DNA from: Flectonema sp. DT1601 | Lineage: Eukaryota > Euglenozoa > Diplonemea > Diplonemida > Diplonemidae | Assembly: GCA_964019425.1 (NCBI GenBank) | Contig: OZ025781.1 | Span: forward strand, 1,494,501 to 1,558,500 | Direction of reading: 5' to 3' | DNA length: 64,000 nucleotides | Notes under the pieces: generated by a model | What the model saw: only the letters and a program-made list of their open reading frames with translations | Databases searched by the model: none | Told to the model about the DNA's origin: nothing | Shown here: in pieces, positions 1 to 12,126 of the stretch | Position numbering within the stretch: the stretch's first letter is position 1 | Layout: the number at the start of each line of letters is the position of its first letter | Position numbers and translations under genes: made by a program

Positions 1-239
1 TTTTATTTTCTTCCCTCCCCCCTGAGCTTTGCTATTCATCGTTCACGCGCGTCACTGACCTTCAGGTTAGCATCACGACGCAGTGGACCCAAAGATGTTA
101 TGGGTATGTTTAATTAGTCTTTTTTTATTTTTATTTATTTTTATATTTTTTTTATATTAAAAAAAATGTTTTTTTTTTTTTTTCCCCACTCTTTTGCTTG
201 ATCACCTAATAATTGAATATTGCTAATACATATCTATAA

Positions 240-272
<33 letters not shown>

Positions 273-1144
273 ATTTTTACCCAATCAAAACAACAATTTT
301 TTGAGTGACGGTGATACAAATACAATTAAAGTCCCTAAAACTTACTGATGAAGGCCAAAAAAAAAAAAAAAAAAAAAGGGACAAGTAGTATAAGATTATG
401 GCCTGAAACTACGTTTTTCCAGTGTTATACGAAACAGCAGAACAATTTTATTTGATATTTTTCACAGTCTTATTTTTCTCAAAATGCATTTTTTTTTTTT
501 TTTTTTTTAATAATCTCACATACTGATAATTAAACGGTTTTTACGTTTTCGTGGATGTTACTTATTGGTAATTGCTTTAAAAAAAAAAAAAAAAAAAAAA
601 AATGCAACACAGCTTCTACACTAATCGCAACAATGCTTTTCTTTATTTAAGCTTTCATAGCTTTTCGCGAGTTTTTTTTTTTCCCCTTTTTTTTTTTTCC
701 AGGGTGTTTTCAGTTTTTCCCCTCCCTCGTATCGTATTTACTTCACAGTGGAAAATCCTCATATTAGAGTCACTGAGCTCCTTACTAAAGCAGCCAATTA
801 TGTGGCTTTTTTTCACAAGAGAAGCTTTGTATTAAAATAGTTTGCGTAAGGAATTGTGTTCTGCGTCTGAGTTTTTTTTTTTTTTTCTTTAAAAGAATTG
901 TATCAGTCTGTTGTTTAATTTTTTGAGGTGGTGTCTTCAGAGTTCAAAAAAAATTCTCAAATTTCCTTATAAGAAACAATCCAACAACCAAATTAATTTT
1001 TATACTTTTCGCAACTCTCCTTTTACCCTATTTTGTCTTCAGTTCTTTGTGTCGCAGTTCTATGGGCTGCCACACACGGCTGATTTGATAGGGTTTTTTA
1101 CTTTATTCGTTTATCTCAACAACAAACAAAAAAGAGGGGGAAAG

Positions 1145-1176
<32 letters not shown>

Positions 1177-2533
1177 ACTTGACAGTCTTTCATGTTGAAG
1201 TGTATAGGTGTTTAGGTTGCAAGAAATTTTTCTTTTTTTTTTTTTGTTGACTTTTAGGGTACATTCTGGTTGTTATTTAGTTACCGACCTAGAAACAAAT
1301 TTATTAATGCCTTATTGCGGGGTTTGTGTCAGACATGTGTCGGCTACACTCGGTACCATACTGTTTGCAATTTTAATAAAAAAAATATTTAATAATCCTT
1401 ATTGTGTCCTCTGGGGTCAACCAACGATGCACATGATGGAAAACAAAAAAGAAAAGTTCGTAAATGTTTTATTCTTCACATTGTATTCTTAATCTCTTTA
1501 GTTTTTTTTTTTTTTTTTTGTCTTTCATTTTTTTTACCCAACAGGTGTGCTTACCTGTTGAGCCATTACATTATTATCCTTCGATAATTATATCTGAAAA
1601 TAAATATCTCTCTCTCTCTCTGTTGTATTCTCCCCAAAGAAAGGAGACGTCATTTTTTCAACGATATCACACGAAGCAACTCAGCAGTGAGTTGCTTTTA
1701 GCTTCCCGATACCCTTTTTTCATTCTTTATTTTAAGTATCCCTTCTCCCTTTTGTTCTTTTATACCTGTACTTTCATCGCATGCAACTATACTACGCTAT
1801 TATATTGTGTTCTTAACAATGCTGTGTTGAATTCGTTGTTGGTATCCATCCTTTTGACGCTACTCAGATCATGTACCCTACCGTACCTCTGAATGAATGT
1901 GTTCAGAAATTATTTTGTTTTGTCGGCATAAGCATCGAAGGTTGGGAAGAAGAAAAAAAAAAAAAAAAAAGGGCAATCATCGACTTGACCTTTTTAAGAG
2001 GTCAGGAAAAGTAGTGCGATGAATGGTCGCCCAGGGGTACTAACGTACTTAGTTAGTCTGAATTTTTTTCTTTTTTAAGGTACAACCATTTCCCGTGGTC
2101 GAGAGACCGAAAAGTATAATTTTACTGGGGGAATTCAATTTAAACAATCAAAAAAAAAAAAAAAAAAAAACATCAACAAGTCATTTTCTTTTTTTTCAAA
2201 TTCCCATATTCGACAACACGTATGGAGTTTTTATCAATCTAGATTTGTTGATTTTTTTACTACCAGTTTTAAGTTGCTTTATATGTACTTTCAGTATCAA
2301 GTTTCACCCCTGTCAATAATTCACTGATCGACTTCAATAGAGGTAAAGAGAAATATGGATTCCTCTCGAAAAACCTAATAGTTACTGTATCCTTAACAGA
2401 TGTTAAATAATCGTTTTTAAGTTAAGATGATACAAATCAGTTGGTATTGTACAAAAAAAAAAAAAAAAATCAAACAATTATCCTTTCTAATTTACTCTAT
2501 TTCAGTTTTAATCTATTACTTAACTAAAGGGAT

Positions 2534-2566
<33 letters not shown>

Positions 2567-5156
2567 CGTCGGACATTCACAGTGAGCAAACTGATAGAAC
2601 AAATCATCAAAAAAAAAGTACGATGTTTGGAGTAGTGAAATGATGTAGCGGGGAAATTCATACAGCCTCCATGCTTGTTGGTTAAAGATAAGGTGATTCT
2701 AACCTCTTCTTCATTTAGTTTTGGTAATACCACTTCACTTCACTTCACTTTTTTTTTTTTTGTTCTTTCCTTTTTATTTGAGTCTAGCAATACAGACGCT
2801 TACTTTTAGTTGTAACGAATTGAAGGAACTTAAGGCTTTTTTTTTTTTTTTTTTTTTTGAAATTGTCGGAAGCCATTTTCAAAAAAAAAATAAAGACACT
2901 TCCCTTTGAGAATATGAATCAGCCATCTCTGACACTGCACGCCAAGTGCTGCAGTGAATCCTGATAATTGTTTACGTGCAGTCAGCTTTTCATGTCCTGC
3001 ATTTCTTAGAGTTCAATACTAACACTATTGTCGTGCCTTATCTTATAGATTACGTGGCATGCTTACTTTCTCCTCTCCCCACTGACAGTGTTGTTCCTTT
3101 GAGCCTGATTACGTATTTTATTGTATCTCAATTGTTTTTTTTTTATGGTGCACTTTTTCTGTGTAGTTCTTACCATCTGTTGAGTGTTTGCGGTCTCAGT
3201 CACCAGAATTTATCTTCCAGTTTGAAGGAAAGGAGAAAAAGAAAAAAAAAAAAAAAAAAAAAGGCAAAGTATGTAGTTTGACGTGACTAACGAAAAAAAA
3301 AAAAACAAAAAAAAAAAAAAACTCTGTTTTCTAGTTGCAATCCAGCTTCTTTGTGCTGTTTTTGCGTATTTCTCATCCACACTTTAAAAAAATAAAAATT
3401 ATTTCTTTTTTTCAAAACAAAAACAAAAAAAATAAATAATGAAATGCGAGCTCAGATTTGTGATTCTAATGTCCCGGTAGCAAAGCCTTTTTTTTTTCTT
3501 CTTTTTTTATTTTTTTGTGCTGGGAGAAGGAATTACAAAAAAAAAAAAAAAAAAGAATGAAAAAAAAAAAAAAAAAAGAAAAAGAAAACTTTTCGAACCG
3601 AAAAAAAAAACTATGTGGCTCTTAAAACGGTTGAGTTTTTGCTAGCAATAAATAACCTTATTGTAGAGTGCCTTTTTGCTTGCTATTCGCCGTTTAACGA
3701 GAGATAATTCTGAGTATTTTTTTTTTTTTTTTTTTTTGCTTTCTTTGATTCTACATAAAAAAAAAAAAAAAAGCAAAAGAAAAAAAAAAAAAGAAAAAAA
3801 AAACCCCCATTGTCATTTCTTATTAACTTTTCTCTTTTATTATATAGGTTTGTATTCCTAATGATCCGTCGAATGGATCGCTTAAGGTATCTCTCCTGAC
3901 TGAAGTATAAAAGGTGTTTTCGAAACTTCCTCTGACTCAAATTGGCGACATTTCCTTGAACGAACTCAATTCGATAAAAAAAATAACCTGATCGACTAAA
4001 AACAACATCCAGATTGGGGAGTGGCCTTTTTTTTGTTTTTTTTTTAAAACAAATCTTTTTCCTGTGCTGTTTTGCTATTCTCGTTTTTTTGAGATGAGGC
4101 AGTGTACAAGGGGGGAAAAAAAACGAAGAAAAAAAAAAAAAAAAAAAAAAAGAACGACTGTATATCTTGAAGGTTGCAACGTTTTTTTGGCTGGGCTTCT
4201 GGGTACGTATTGTAATATAAAAAAACGCAACCAAATCCGGTAAGCAGGATAGTAGTATGACTTACCCAAGTAATATGAGGGTACAGTTTTTTTCCCCCGC
4301 AACTTTTGCGAGTGAGGAAAAACAACAACAACAGCAACAACAACAACCACAACCACAACAACATTTGTTCACTTATATAAGATTTTACCTTTCTCACAGC
4401 AGATTTGTGTGAAGTCTTTATATATATATATTTTTTTTTTGTTTTTTTTTTTCCTAAGAAAGAAAGAAAGAAAAAAAAAAAAAAAATCCACCAAAGACAA
4501 CAGACCCGGTAGTCTTTTGTGCAAACTGCCATTGATTACCAGTTAGCTGAATTATTGTTAATTAGTGTTCATAAGTTCTCAATTTTTTCATTTTTTTTTT
4601 CTCTCTTTTTTTTTTTTTGTTCGTTCTTGGAGGTTAGGTGGTCTCCAACGAATTTATCGGCGAACGAATCTCCTATTGCCCTCGACCCTTCAGTTCAGTT
4701 TAGCTAGCTTTGTATCTTAGTGATCATTTCGTGATCACCCCTTTCCCGTTTTCATTCTTTCCTTTACGAGGTGGCGTTATCATGTTGTTTTATTTTATTT
4801 TTATATTTGTTTTTCGGAATGAAATTTAACTGTTTTGACGCAGTTTATTTATTTTTTTATTATATCCTTTTTTCTTTCTTCCCCCCGTTATTTTTTTTAT
4901 TTTCATTTTCATTTTTTTTTTTTTTTTTTTTTTGCTTTGCTTTTTTCCCGTCTTTTTTTTTTTGTGTTGCGATCAATGAGTGTAAGTAAGGTAAAATTCT
5001 CTTTATTATTATCTACAGGAAAAAAAAAAGTTTTATGGAACAGCAAAACAATGTGTTATGTATTCTGATTTAGTGCAAGTCGTCACCTTTTATTTCCACA
5101 CACAACACCAGTTAAACCAAACTACTAACAAATACTGAATTAAGAAAAAAAATAAA
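1..5156. other. AT-rich, homopolymer-rich region without a supported gene
   Basis: This stretch is dominated by A and T runs of 10-30 nt (for example 241-270, 1145-1174, 2537-2566, 4131-4151) on both strands. Open frames here are short and made of Phe, Lys, Leu and Ser from those runs, with no recognisable domain. Small simple repeats occur: CT dinucleotides near 1607-1621, a CTTCA repeat near 2733-2750 and TA near 4421-4430. The first 110 bases and 3841-4020 are less biased and could hold an exon end or an RNA gene, but I could not support one. No tRNA-like cloverleaf was seen. Confidence 0.7.
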
Positions 5157-5808
5157 ATGGGTGAAATTACTGCATCGCAAGACTGTCGGCTTCTTCTAAA
5201 AGAATATGAATCGAATAATCGGGAGTCTCGTAGAAGAAGTACTGCCGTCATAATTATGGAAGCGGCTACTGAGAGTAGTATTCCTTCAAGGTTAAGACTT
5301 GCCATTGGAATGACGTCAACAACCCAACTACGATGGGGATTATTCTCATCAGCAATAGCTGTTTGGTGTATTGCAACGTATGCGCAATATCATCACTGTG
5401 ATGATGCTATAAACGTGTTTCTTGTTGTTCACGGAATTACAGGAATGCTAATCGTGTTATTGTTGTGCAGGTGTGGTTATATCGTATTAAAAATATCTCC
5501 TTGTTTTTAACAAAAAAAACAAAACAAAACAAAAAACACACAGTTCCCAAGTAATTGACACATCGATTCTACTACACTCCTACTCACCAGGCAATATAGT
5601 GATATCCTGTAGTAGTATTGCCGTACTGGCTGTCATCCGATTCCTTTTTTGGATCCTCGGGAATATTTGGATATGGGCAGCTTCCTTCGAAGGTCAGTGT
5701 GACAATTTCCATCAACACACCAAAGCAATATTGATAGCAAGTTATACATCAATATTTTTGTGTACTCTGACACTGTACTCGGAGATACACGAAGACATTA
5801 TATTATAA
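5157..5808 (+). CDS. Small four-helix membrane protein, possibly TMEM272-like
   Basis: Two exons are likely: 5157-5472 and 5591-5808. The intron is uncertain because its donor GTGGTT is not the usual GTATGT; the acceptor CACCAG and the phase-1 join keep the frame open. The N-terminal ~55 residues are polar. Four hydrophobic segments follow: two in exon 1 (around residues 59-77 and 85-104) and two in exon 2. The third contains FWILGNIWIW followed by a short Cys-containing loop, a pattern like the TMEM272-like family. Predicted product is about 178 residues. Function is unknown; the family call is tentative, membrane location is well supported. Confidence 0.6.
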
Positions 5809-5970
5809 GATAAAAAAATACTTTTTATGTTCTATTTACACTTTTATGTCACAGTGACTCTTTACTGTTTTGATGTGGTAAATCTGTTTTCACGGATTCA
5901 CTTTAGAAATATTTTTGATTTTGAATTGAGATTAAACAAAGCATCTTATTCACATAGGTACACTACAGTA

Positions 5971-7290
5971 ATGTCAAAACTGCAATTAGCTCATGGATTT
6001 GAGCTTGGAAAACGAGCAGTAGCTGAAGAACAGCGCGCTGACGAACTTCAAAAGGGATGGCTCAAAAGCAGCGACAGAGACATCGCGAAGATGAAGGCTG
6101 CTTACAAGAAATGTTACACAACATACATGGAATGTCTTGAAAATTTTAATACAGTCCGAAACAACGGAGCTTCCGACCCAGCAATGATGGCATTCTGCGC
6201 TGAACAGATGCAAATATACATGTCTAAGTGTGAGAATGTTAAAGAAAAAGAAAACAATATCCTCCTTCCACCTAACAACCCAATTCCTCAGAAAGATGGA
6301 TACGTATTTGGTGAAATAGTTTTTGAACGAAGACCAGAACATAAAGTTAAACCGAAAGAAGTTGTTTCGTATGAGGGACCAATAGGAGAAGGTCCATACT
6401 GTATTAATGTTAAATATTTAGATAATCCTTCCGTAACAAGCTCAACTGTCTTAGTTCAAGTGTTGGTGGAAACACGTCGAGGGGCTACACAGAAATGGGT
6501 GAAACACCTTCCTTCATTCACCCAATGGAGTCGTAATGTTGGTGTCGCTCGAATTGATTCGCCTGCCCGTTTAAGAGTAAGTGTTAGTTCTAATAGTTGG
6601 TTGAGAAATCTACAGCTTCATGTTACCATTCAAGAATTAGTTGAGGCAAATGATCCATTGAGAGATATTATCGCCCCACCACTACCTCCGTACTCTATGC
6701 AACCACAACCTGCCGCACCACCGCTTAATGAAGATTTGCTTCGGTTTGAACCTCCTCAGGATGCTCCTGCCCCAGCTCCTATCACCGTTGAAGATATCGA
6801 AGCTTTGACTGTGACACCTGCGGAGGGTCCTTCTTGGGATGATACCTTCAAAGAGATTGAAAGAAAAAAACATTCTCCGAACCCTGGAGATCTCGGACCT
6901 CCTCCTGTTGTTGATATTACAGATATTTTTAACCAACCTTCGGTTCCTCCTTCAGCTCCAATTCCTCCTCCAGCTGCTCCTCTTCCCAATACCACACCAC
7001 TAGCTGCCTTAATTAGAGCCACTGGAGAGGCTGAAGGAACTGGGTCACCTGTTCCGATGCATTCTGTTTGTCCACAAAGGTTTGTATTAGTTTTTAGTTT
7101 TAAACAATCAGCAGAGAGTAAATTAAAAAAATAATAAACAAACAGTATGACTGATCTCAGACGTGTTCATGCAAGTTTAGCACAGTGGAAACCTAAATCA
7201 CAAGAAGGTTCTGAGCAAGAAGATGGTTCAGATCTCGCAGAGTTCTTCTCAAAGTTAGCGAGGCCAACAGACATGGATCCTCCTAGTTAG
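5971..7290 (+). CDS. Unrecognised protein with helical N-terminus, beta-rich middle and proline-rich tail
   Basis: Exons 5971-7079 and 7146-7290; the intron 7080-7145 has GTTTGT and ACAAACAG ends and is phase 2. The frame is open upstream to 5827, but that part is AT-rich and poorly coding, so I take the ATG at 5971 (MSKLQLAHGF). Residues 1-90 are charged and helical, loosely like an MIT domain. Residues ~105-230 look beta-rich and may be a C2-like sandwich. After that comes a Pro/Ala-rich linker, and exon 2 supplies a short acidic end (SQEGSEQEDG). I do not recognise the family. A trafficking or adaptor role is only a guess. Confidence 0.75.
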
Positions 7291-7649
7291 TTAGTGATTG
7301 GATACTAAAGTTGTGAAAATTCCCTAGCAAATATTATTGAAGAAAGGAATATCTGCTGTTTCTTGCCACCAGTTAGAGTCTTATTAGCTTTTTCTGGATT
7401 TTTGGCTTCCCTGGCTTCGACAAATAAATAAATAAGTAATGCTGCTTAACAATTGTATACCAGAATGGGCAAAGCTCCTTTCTAACTTTAAAAAAAAAAA
7501 AGTTATTTTGCATTTTTTTTTGTTTGCTCAATGTTTTTTCATTTTTCGCTCAATTCTGCTCAAATGTGAAATAAAAAAAACGGACCTCTTGTGTGTTTTC
7601 CAAAGCAAAACTATCGTATTGGAAAAATCGACAGGTTTTTTACAACAAT
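7291..7649. other. Spacer
   Basis: AT-rich spacer with A and T tracts. The frame of the next gene is open from 7593, but the Lys/Phe-rich leader is unlikely to be translated. An acceptor-like CGACAG ends near 7634, just before the next ATG. Confidence 0.6.
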
Positions 7650-8804
7650 ATGCCTCGAGCAGCATCACCAGCACCACCAATTTCAATCGAACATGTGACG
7701 TGCGACAGGGAACGAAGACGAGGCAATCAGATAACTGAAATGCAACAAGACAGAATGATGTTAGAAAAAAAGATGACTATAGACAGACGTTTGATGAATG
7801 CTGAATATGAAAACGGACAACGAGCCAAGAAAAGCTTAATGGCATTTCAAAAGCGTCAAATCAGAGAGAAAGACGTTGGTTTGCGTGCCGAAGCCGAGGC
7901 TCGCATGAGAATACCTTCAACTTCTACAGGTCTTCACATGCCTTCTCATGGTAAGCCACAGCCAGTATTACCTCGTGGAGTTTCATTAAAGACATCTGTT
8001 GAACAAAGTCCAAAGTCACGAAGGGAATACTGCTATCACCCTGACGGTCCGAAACGACCATTTAATGAAAAGAAAGCTTCCTCCATATTCACTCAACCGC
8101 CGCATGAGTTCACTGCCAGAGCAGCACCGCTACCTCCTCCCTACGCAATGCATAATAGAGATTACAGCTCAGTTAGAACTACTGGTAGACGTGCTGTCTC
8201 ACCTTCTCCGACACGTGAAAAGCCTACGAGGAGGTCCAAGTCACTTGACTACAGTCATCACAAAATGATTCCCATCACAGAGACTCTTCAAAGAAAGGCT
8301 GCAAGGCTTACCCAACAGGAGCAGCAGCGATCACTGGAACGTCAAAGAATAGAACGCGATGTTAAGGACATGCACAACAACGAAAGGAGGAGGCAATGGT
8401 CAGAAAGACAACGGCAGTTCTCTCAAAGAAGAGAGTTGGATGTTCAGGTTAAGGAAAAGGCCGCCAGAAATGAAAGGAATCGAATGGAAACAACGAGAAT
8501 TAATGCCATGGCTGTAGCGTATGGAACTCCTTGTGATGAGCAAGTAAGAAGATCAGATGGTTGGGAACACTCACCACCAAGACCTTCAGGTCGAGGTATG
8601 TGGAGGAATGAAGGAGATGTGGTACAAAACCTTCACCGAGAGTATCTAAATGGTCGTTCGATATCTCGCTCACGATCTGTTGACTACACTCCACAACAGT
8701 ATTCGAGTCACAGAACTAGATCTGGTTCTGTGTGTAGTAATGCAAGTAATCAGAGCAGGTCAACAAGTCACTCCATCGCATACGCTAATACCAGGCCCTG
8801 GTAG
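7650..8804 (+). CDS. Basic Arg/Ser-rich coiled-coil protein of unknown function
   Basis: Single exon of 384 residues from the ATG at 7650. Residues ~25-75 form a charged helix (repeated Met/Arg/Lys/Glu), then a Pro-rich low-complexity part, then a long Arg/Gln/Glu coiled coil (about residues 215-290, with QQEQQRSLERQRIERDV), and a Ser/Arg-rich tail with RSRSVDY and SRS motifs. The make-up resembles cytoskeletal linker or basal-body proteins, or an SR-like protein, but no domain settles this. It precedes another coiled-coil gene on the same strand. Confidence 0.7.
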   Translation: MPRAASPAPPISIEHVTCDRERRRGNQITEMQQDRMMLEKKMTIDRRLMNAEYENGQRAKKSLMAFQKRQIREKDVGLRAEAEARMRIPSTSTGLHMPSHGKPQPVLPRGVSLKTSVEQSPKSRREYCYHPDGPKRPFNEKKASSIFTQPPHEFTARAAPLPPPYAMHNRDYSSVRTTGRRAVSPSPTREKPTRRSKSLDYSHHKMIPITETLQRKAARLTQQEQQRSLERQRIERDVKDMHNNERRRQWSERQRQFSQRRELDVQVKEKAARNERNRMETTRINAMAVAYGTPCDEQVRRSDGWEHSPPRPSGRGMWRNEGDVVQNLHREYLNGRSISRSRSVDYTPQQYSSHRTRSGSVCSNASNQSRSTSHSIAYANTRPW

Positions 8805-9099
8805 TGAGATCCTTACCGTTGTATTATAATTATTTTTATTTTAACTTTACCGACTTTTGCTATTCTTGTGTAAGCAAGGCTGGTTATTGTTGCAACTTTG
8901 CCAGCTACCGGTTGCGTACCGTTCTGCTGCACTTGTATTGTATTGTATTGTACCTAAGAAGTTTATGTCATTGAGTACTAACACGTATTAATTCATCTTT
9001 TTATCGCAGTGAATAGTCGAGGGTGTTGTAGACGGAGATTTATTAGTAAAGTGAGAGTAGTGGATAGCAACTAACTAATCACATTCACAGCACAGCAAT

Positions 9100-11844
9100 A
9101 TGTCGGATGATAAAAATGAAGGTTCCGAAGCCGACGTGCCGCTGTTGGCGGCCAAGAAGTTGGATTTCGAGAAAGTTGTTACTGTTCGTTGTCTTAGAGA
9201 GTACATCGAAAAGCAAGGAGACTCCACCCTGTACTACTCTTTATGTATTCCAGAAGTAGCACCTGGAGGCATATCTATTAGTAGGATTATAGCTGTGACT
9301 GAAAATAATTTTTATAAATTTCCTAAGACTGCTGTTGATACCGGCGTGGTACCTGCTAGTAGCAAGTTTCCCCTCAGCCTACTCCGACAGTTGATTATAA
9401 AAGATGAGGAAGGGTCTTCTGTTGAGTTCTGTTTTGAGAAAGGAACTCCACAAGCGGGTTTCTGTTTACAGTTTAGAGAGAGTAGACAAAAGAAAGAATT
9501 TTTGTTAGCAATTTGTCACATTAATCCAAACATTCCAATTACTTCAAAAAGACTTGAAGCAAAAATAGCATCTCAGGGACAAGAAAACGACATCACGTAC
9601 AAAGGACTTGACCCAACTGCTGAAGACAAGCAGCGTGCGGATCCGTTGGCTGCTTTTTTTGAAAGAAAGGAACTTCCTCCAATACCTCCGAAACCTGTTA
9701 TGCCTGATACTAATTCAGAATTATCAGTTTTTAGAGATAGAAGTGTCACTGGAGAACTATCAGAAGATCAGTTAGGAGACATTGTAAGAAATCTCGTATC
9801 TAAAGATATTAGTATCACCTCAAAACCTGAAGCCAGATCCCCAGATTACTACGATGACACTCGTGAGAACGTTGCCGCATCTTATGGAGTCTCAGCTACC
9901 AGAAATACGATTACAGGTGTCCCTCCTCGTCAATCTATAAATATTCTAGATGATGACCTTGGTTCATTACTGTATCCAGATTCTAATAATGAAGTAGAGA
10001 CCACACTCACTACCAATTGTCTTGTTGAAGTCAGAGATTCAGATAGTGAACCTTGGCAGGAAGGTACTGTTCAAAGCATTCAAGTATGTTAACAAGTAAG
10101 TTCTAGACAATACATATCTAATTAACCTGACATAAAACAAAATCAACAGGGAGATCCCCTTCTACGATCTGATAGTGAGAATCCTGGTTTCTTATTACTG
10201 ACTTGCATGGCTACAATTGTGAAGGTGCGTCCTCAAGGGTCAGACAAAGCCTTTTCATGGAGACAGGTATGTTATTGTTCTTCACAAATGTGACGAGGAA
10301 AACGTCCAACTAACGAACGTAAAAATCAACAGATTCGACTCCCTCGAGAAGCAGAACTAGCAAGACGCCATCAAGAACGACAAACAGCAGAAGCATTAGC
10401 AAAGAAAACACTCGAAGAAGAAGAAGAACGAAAGAACATACGACGTATGATTGACAGCATGGAAATGAGACTTCAGCAGGGACTACGAGAACTTTCAGAA
10501 GACAGAGAAGAAACAACACATCGAATAGCCTCTCGTCAGAGGGACAATGATCCAAGAATTAGAGCTCTAAAGGAACAGATGTATAAATTTGATCAAAGCA
10601 CTCGAAGTGAAGATCAGAAAATAAAATCGAAAAGAACTCAGATGCGACAACAGTTTCAGAAAGTAATCGACGACAAGAGAGACGAGCTGTTAATCGAAAA
10701 CAAATTACAAACCAGCGACATGATAACTCCACCACGGAATGTGACAGCAGACATCCAACTGAAAACAGCCGCATCTCGAGTTCTACAAGAACAGGAACGA
10801 CAGCAGCTAGCAGGTGACGGCTCACCGTACTCTGGTGATGCATTACTCGCTGTTCAAAGACAAGACTTCGCTGATGTTCAAAAACAACTTGACGCTCTTA
10901 CAGACAGCTACATCGGTAAGCACCTTCCAGATGATAAACTTTTGTTGGGTAAAACTGCTTACGACCAATACAAAAGATGGAGGAGTACTGGTGGTCTACT
11001 CAGCTCTGAAGGTGTCTGGACTGATAGAGATACTCGTCAGTTACTTCAACAACTAAAAACTGTTCATTCTGAAATGATTAGATCTGGTGCTAAGGAAGCC
11101 AGCGTCGCCCGAGTCCAACGCATCATCGGCAACCTCGACCGCGAACGCCGAATCATCGCCAACAAGAATGCTCCAACACGTGAACACTACAGTCCCTCAC
11201 CTCGAAGACAAACAATACCTGTTCCCTTTAAGCTCTCAAAAGGTTCAAAACCACTTTCTAGTATCTCAGCGGAAGATTTCAAGCGAGAGCTCAGTAAGGA
11301 AGCCAAGGAATCACAACGAATTCTAAATTCTATTCGAGCTACTTGCAGGAGGTCACCGAAAAGCAGCAGCGTTAAGAGAAGTGGAAGCTCTAAAGAGAGA
11401 CCTGAGGCACCGAGAGAACCCAGTCATGTGGATGCAACACCACCGTCTGTTAAGGAAATTGATAGGGAAATAGTGCAACAGCAACAACAACAAGTTGTTG
11501 AAGTACCAAAGTTAAGTGAAGTAGAGGAACGCCAGCCTGAAGAAGATAACCAGCCTGAGGAAGACGAGCAGCCTCAAGAGGATGACCAGCGTGAAGATGA
11601 TCAGCAGTCGGTAAAGTCAGATCCGCCTCAAGAGATTGAGAATGAGGATTCTAAATCCAATACTTCAGCAGCAGCACCCGAAGACACGCAACAACCTGAA
11701 CAAGAACAAGAACAAGAACAAGAACCACTACCTGACATCACTGTCACGGGTGATAACGATATTGATGCTGAACCCGATGCTGATCAACAAGAACCCGAAC
11801 CTGAACCTGAACAAGAAGAACAACAAGATGAAGAAATAGCTTGA
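9100..11844 (+). CDS. PH-like N-terminus, Tudor/SH3-like module, coiled coil and acidic tail
   Basis: Three exons, 9100-10083, 10150-10266 and 10333-11844, encode 870 residues. Both introns are phase 0, GTATGTT to ATCAACAG, with CTAAC- or TTAAC-like branch sites 20-40 nt before the acceptor. Residues ~20-150 look like a PH-fold membrane or protein binding domain. Around 305-370, spanning both introns, VEVRDSDSEPWQEGTV and SWRQIRLP recall a Tudor/SH3-like barrel. Residues ~370-470 are a highly charged coiled coil, and the C-terminal ~110 residues are Glu/Gln/Asp/Pro-rich low complexity (EQEQEQEQEP). I do not recognise an ortholog. A structural role near the flagellum or cytoskeleton is plausible but unproven. 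Confidence 0.8.
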
Positions 11845-12126
11845 GACCTCATCAGATGGGGAACAAAAAAAAAAAAAAAACGAACGATCCCGAGGCCACA
11901 CAGTTGTACCTCACTCATGTTCGAGATCTGATATTTTGTATTGTACTTTGGAAGTTTAGTCTTTTCCTCCTCTCGATTGTTATGATTCTACAGACGTTGT
12001 TTATATTCTATTCTTTAATCAGGTCTTACACAACGTTAGTCTTATCTCTGCTTTACTGACTGATAGTTAATCTTTTTCTAACTAACTAACTAACTTTTTT
12101 ATATTATTTATTTACAGACCCACAAA

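Noticed and set aside
3683-4532. Overlapping minus-strand frames of 90-180 codons
   Set aside because: Built largely of Lys, Phe and Val from homopolymers and simple repeats; no domain.
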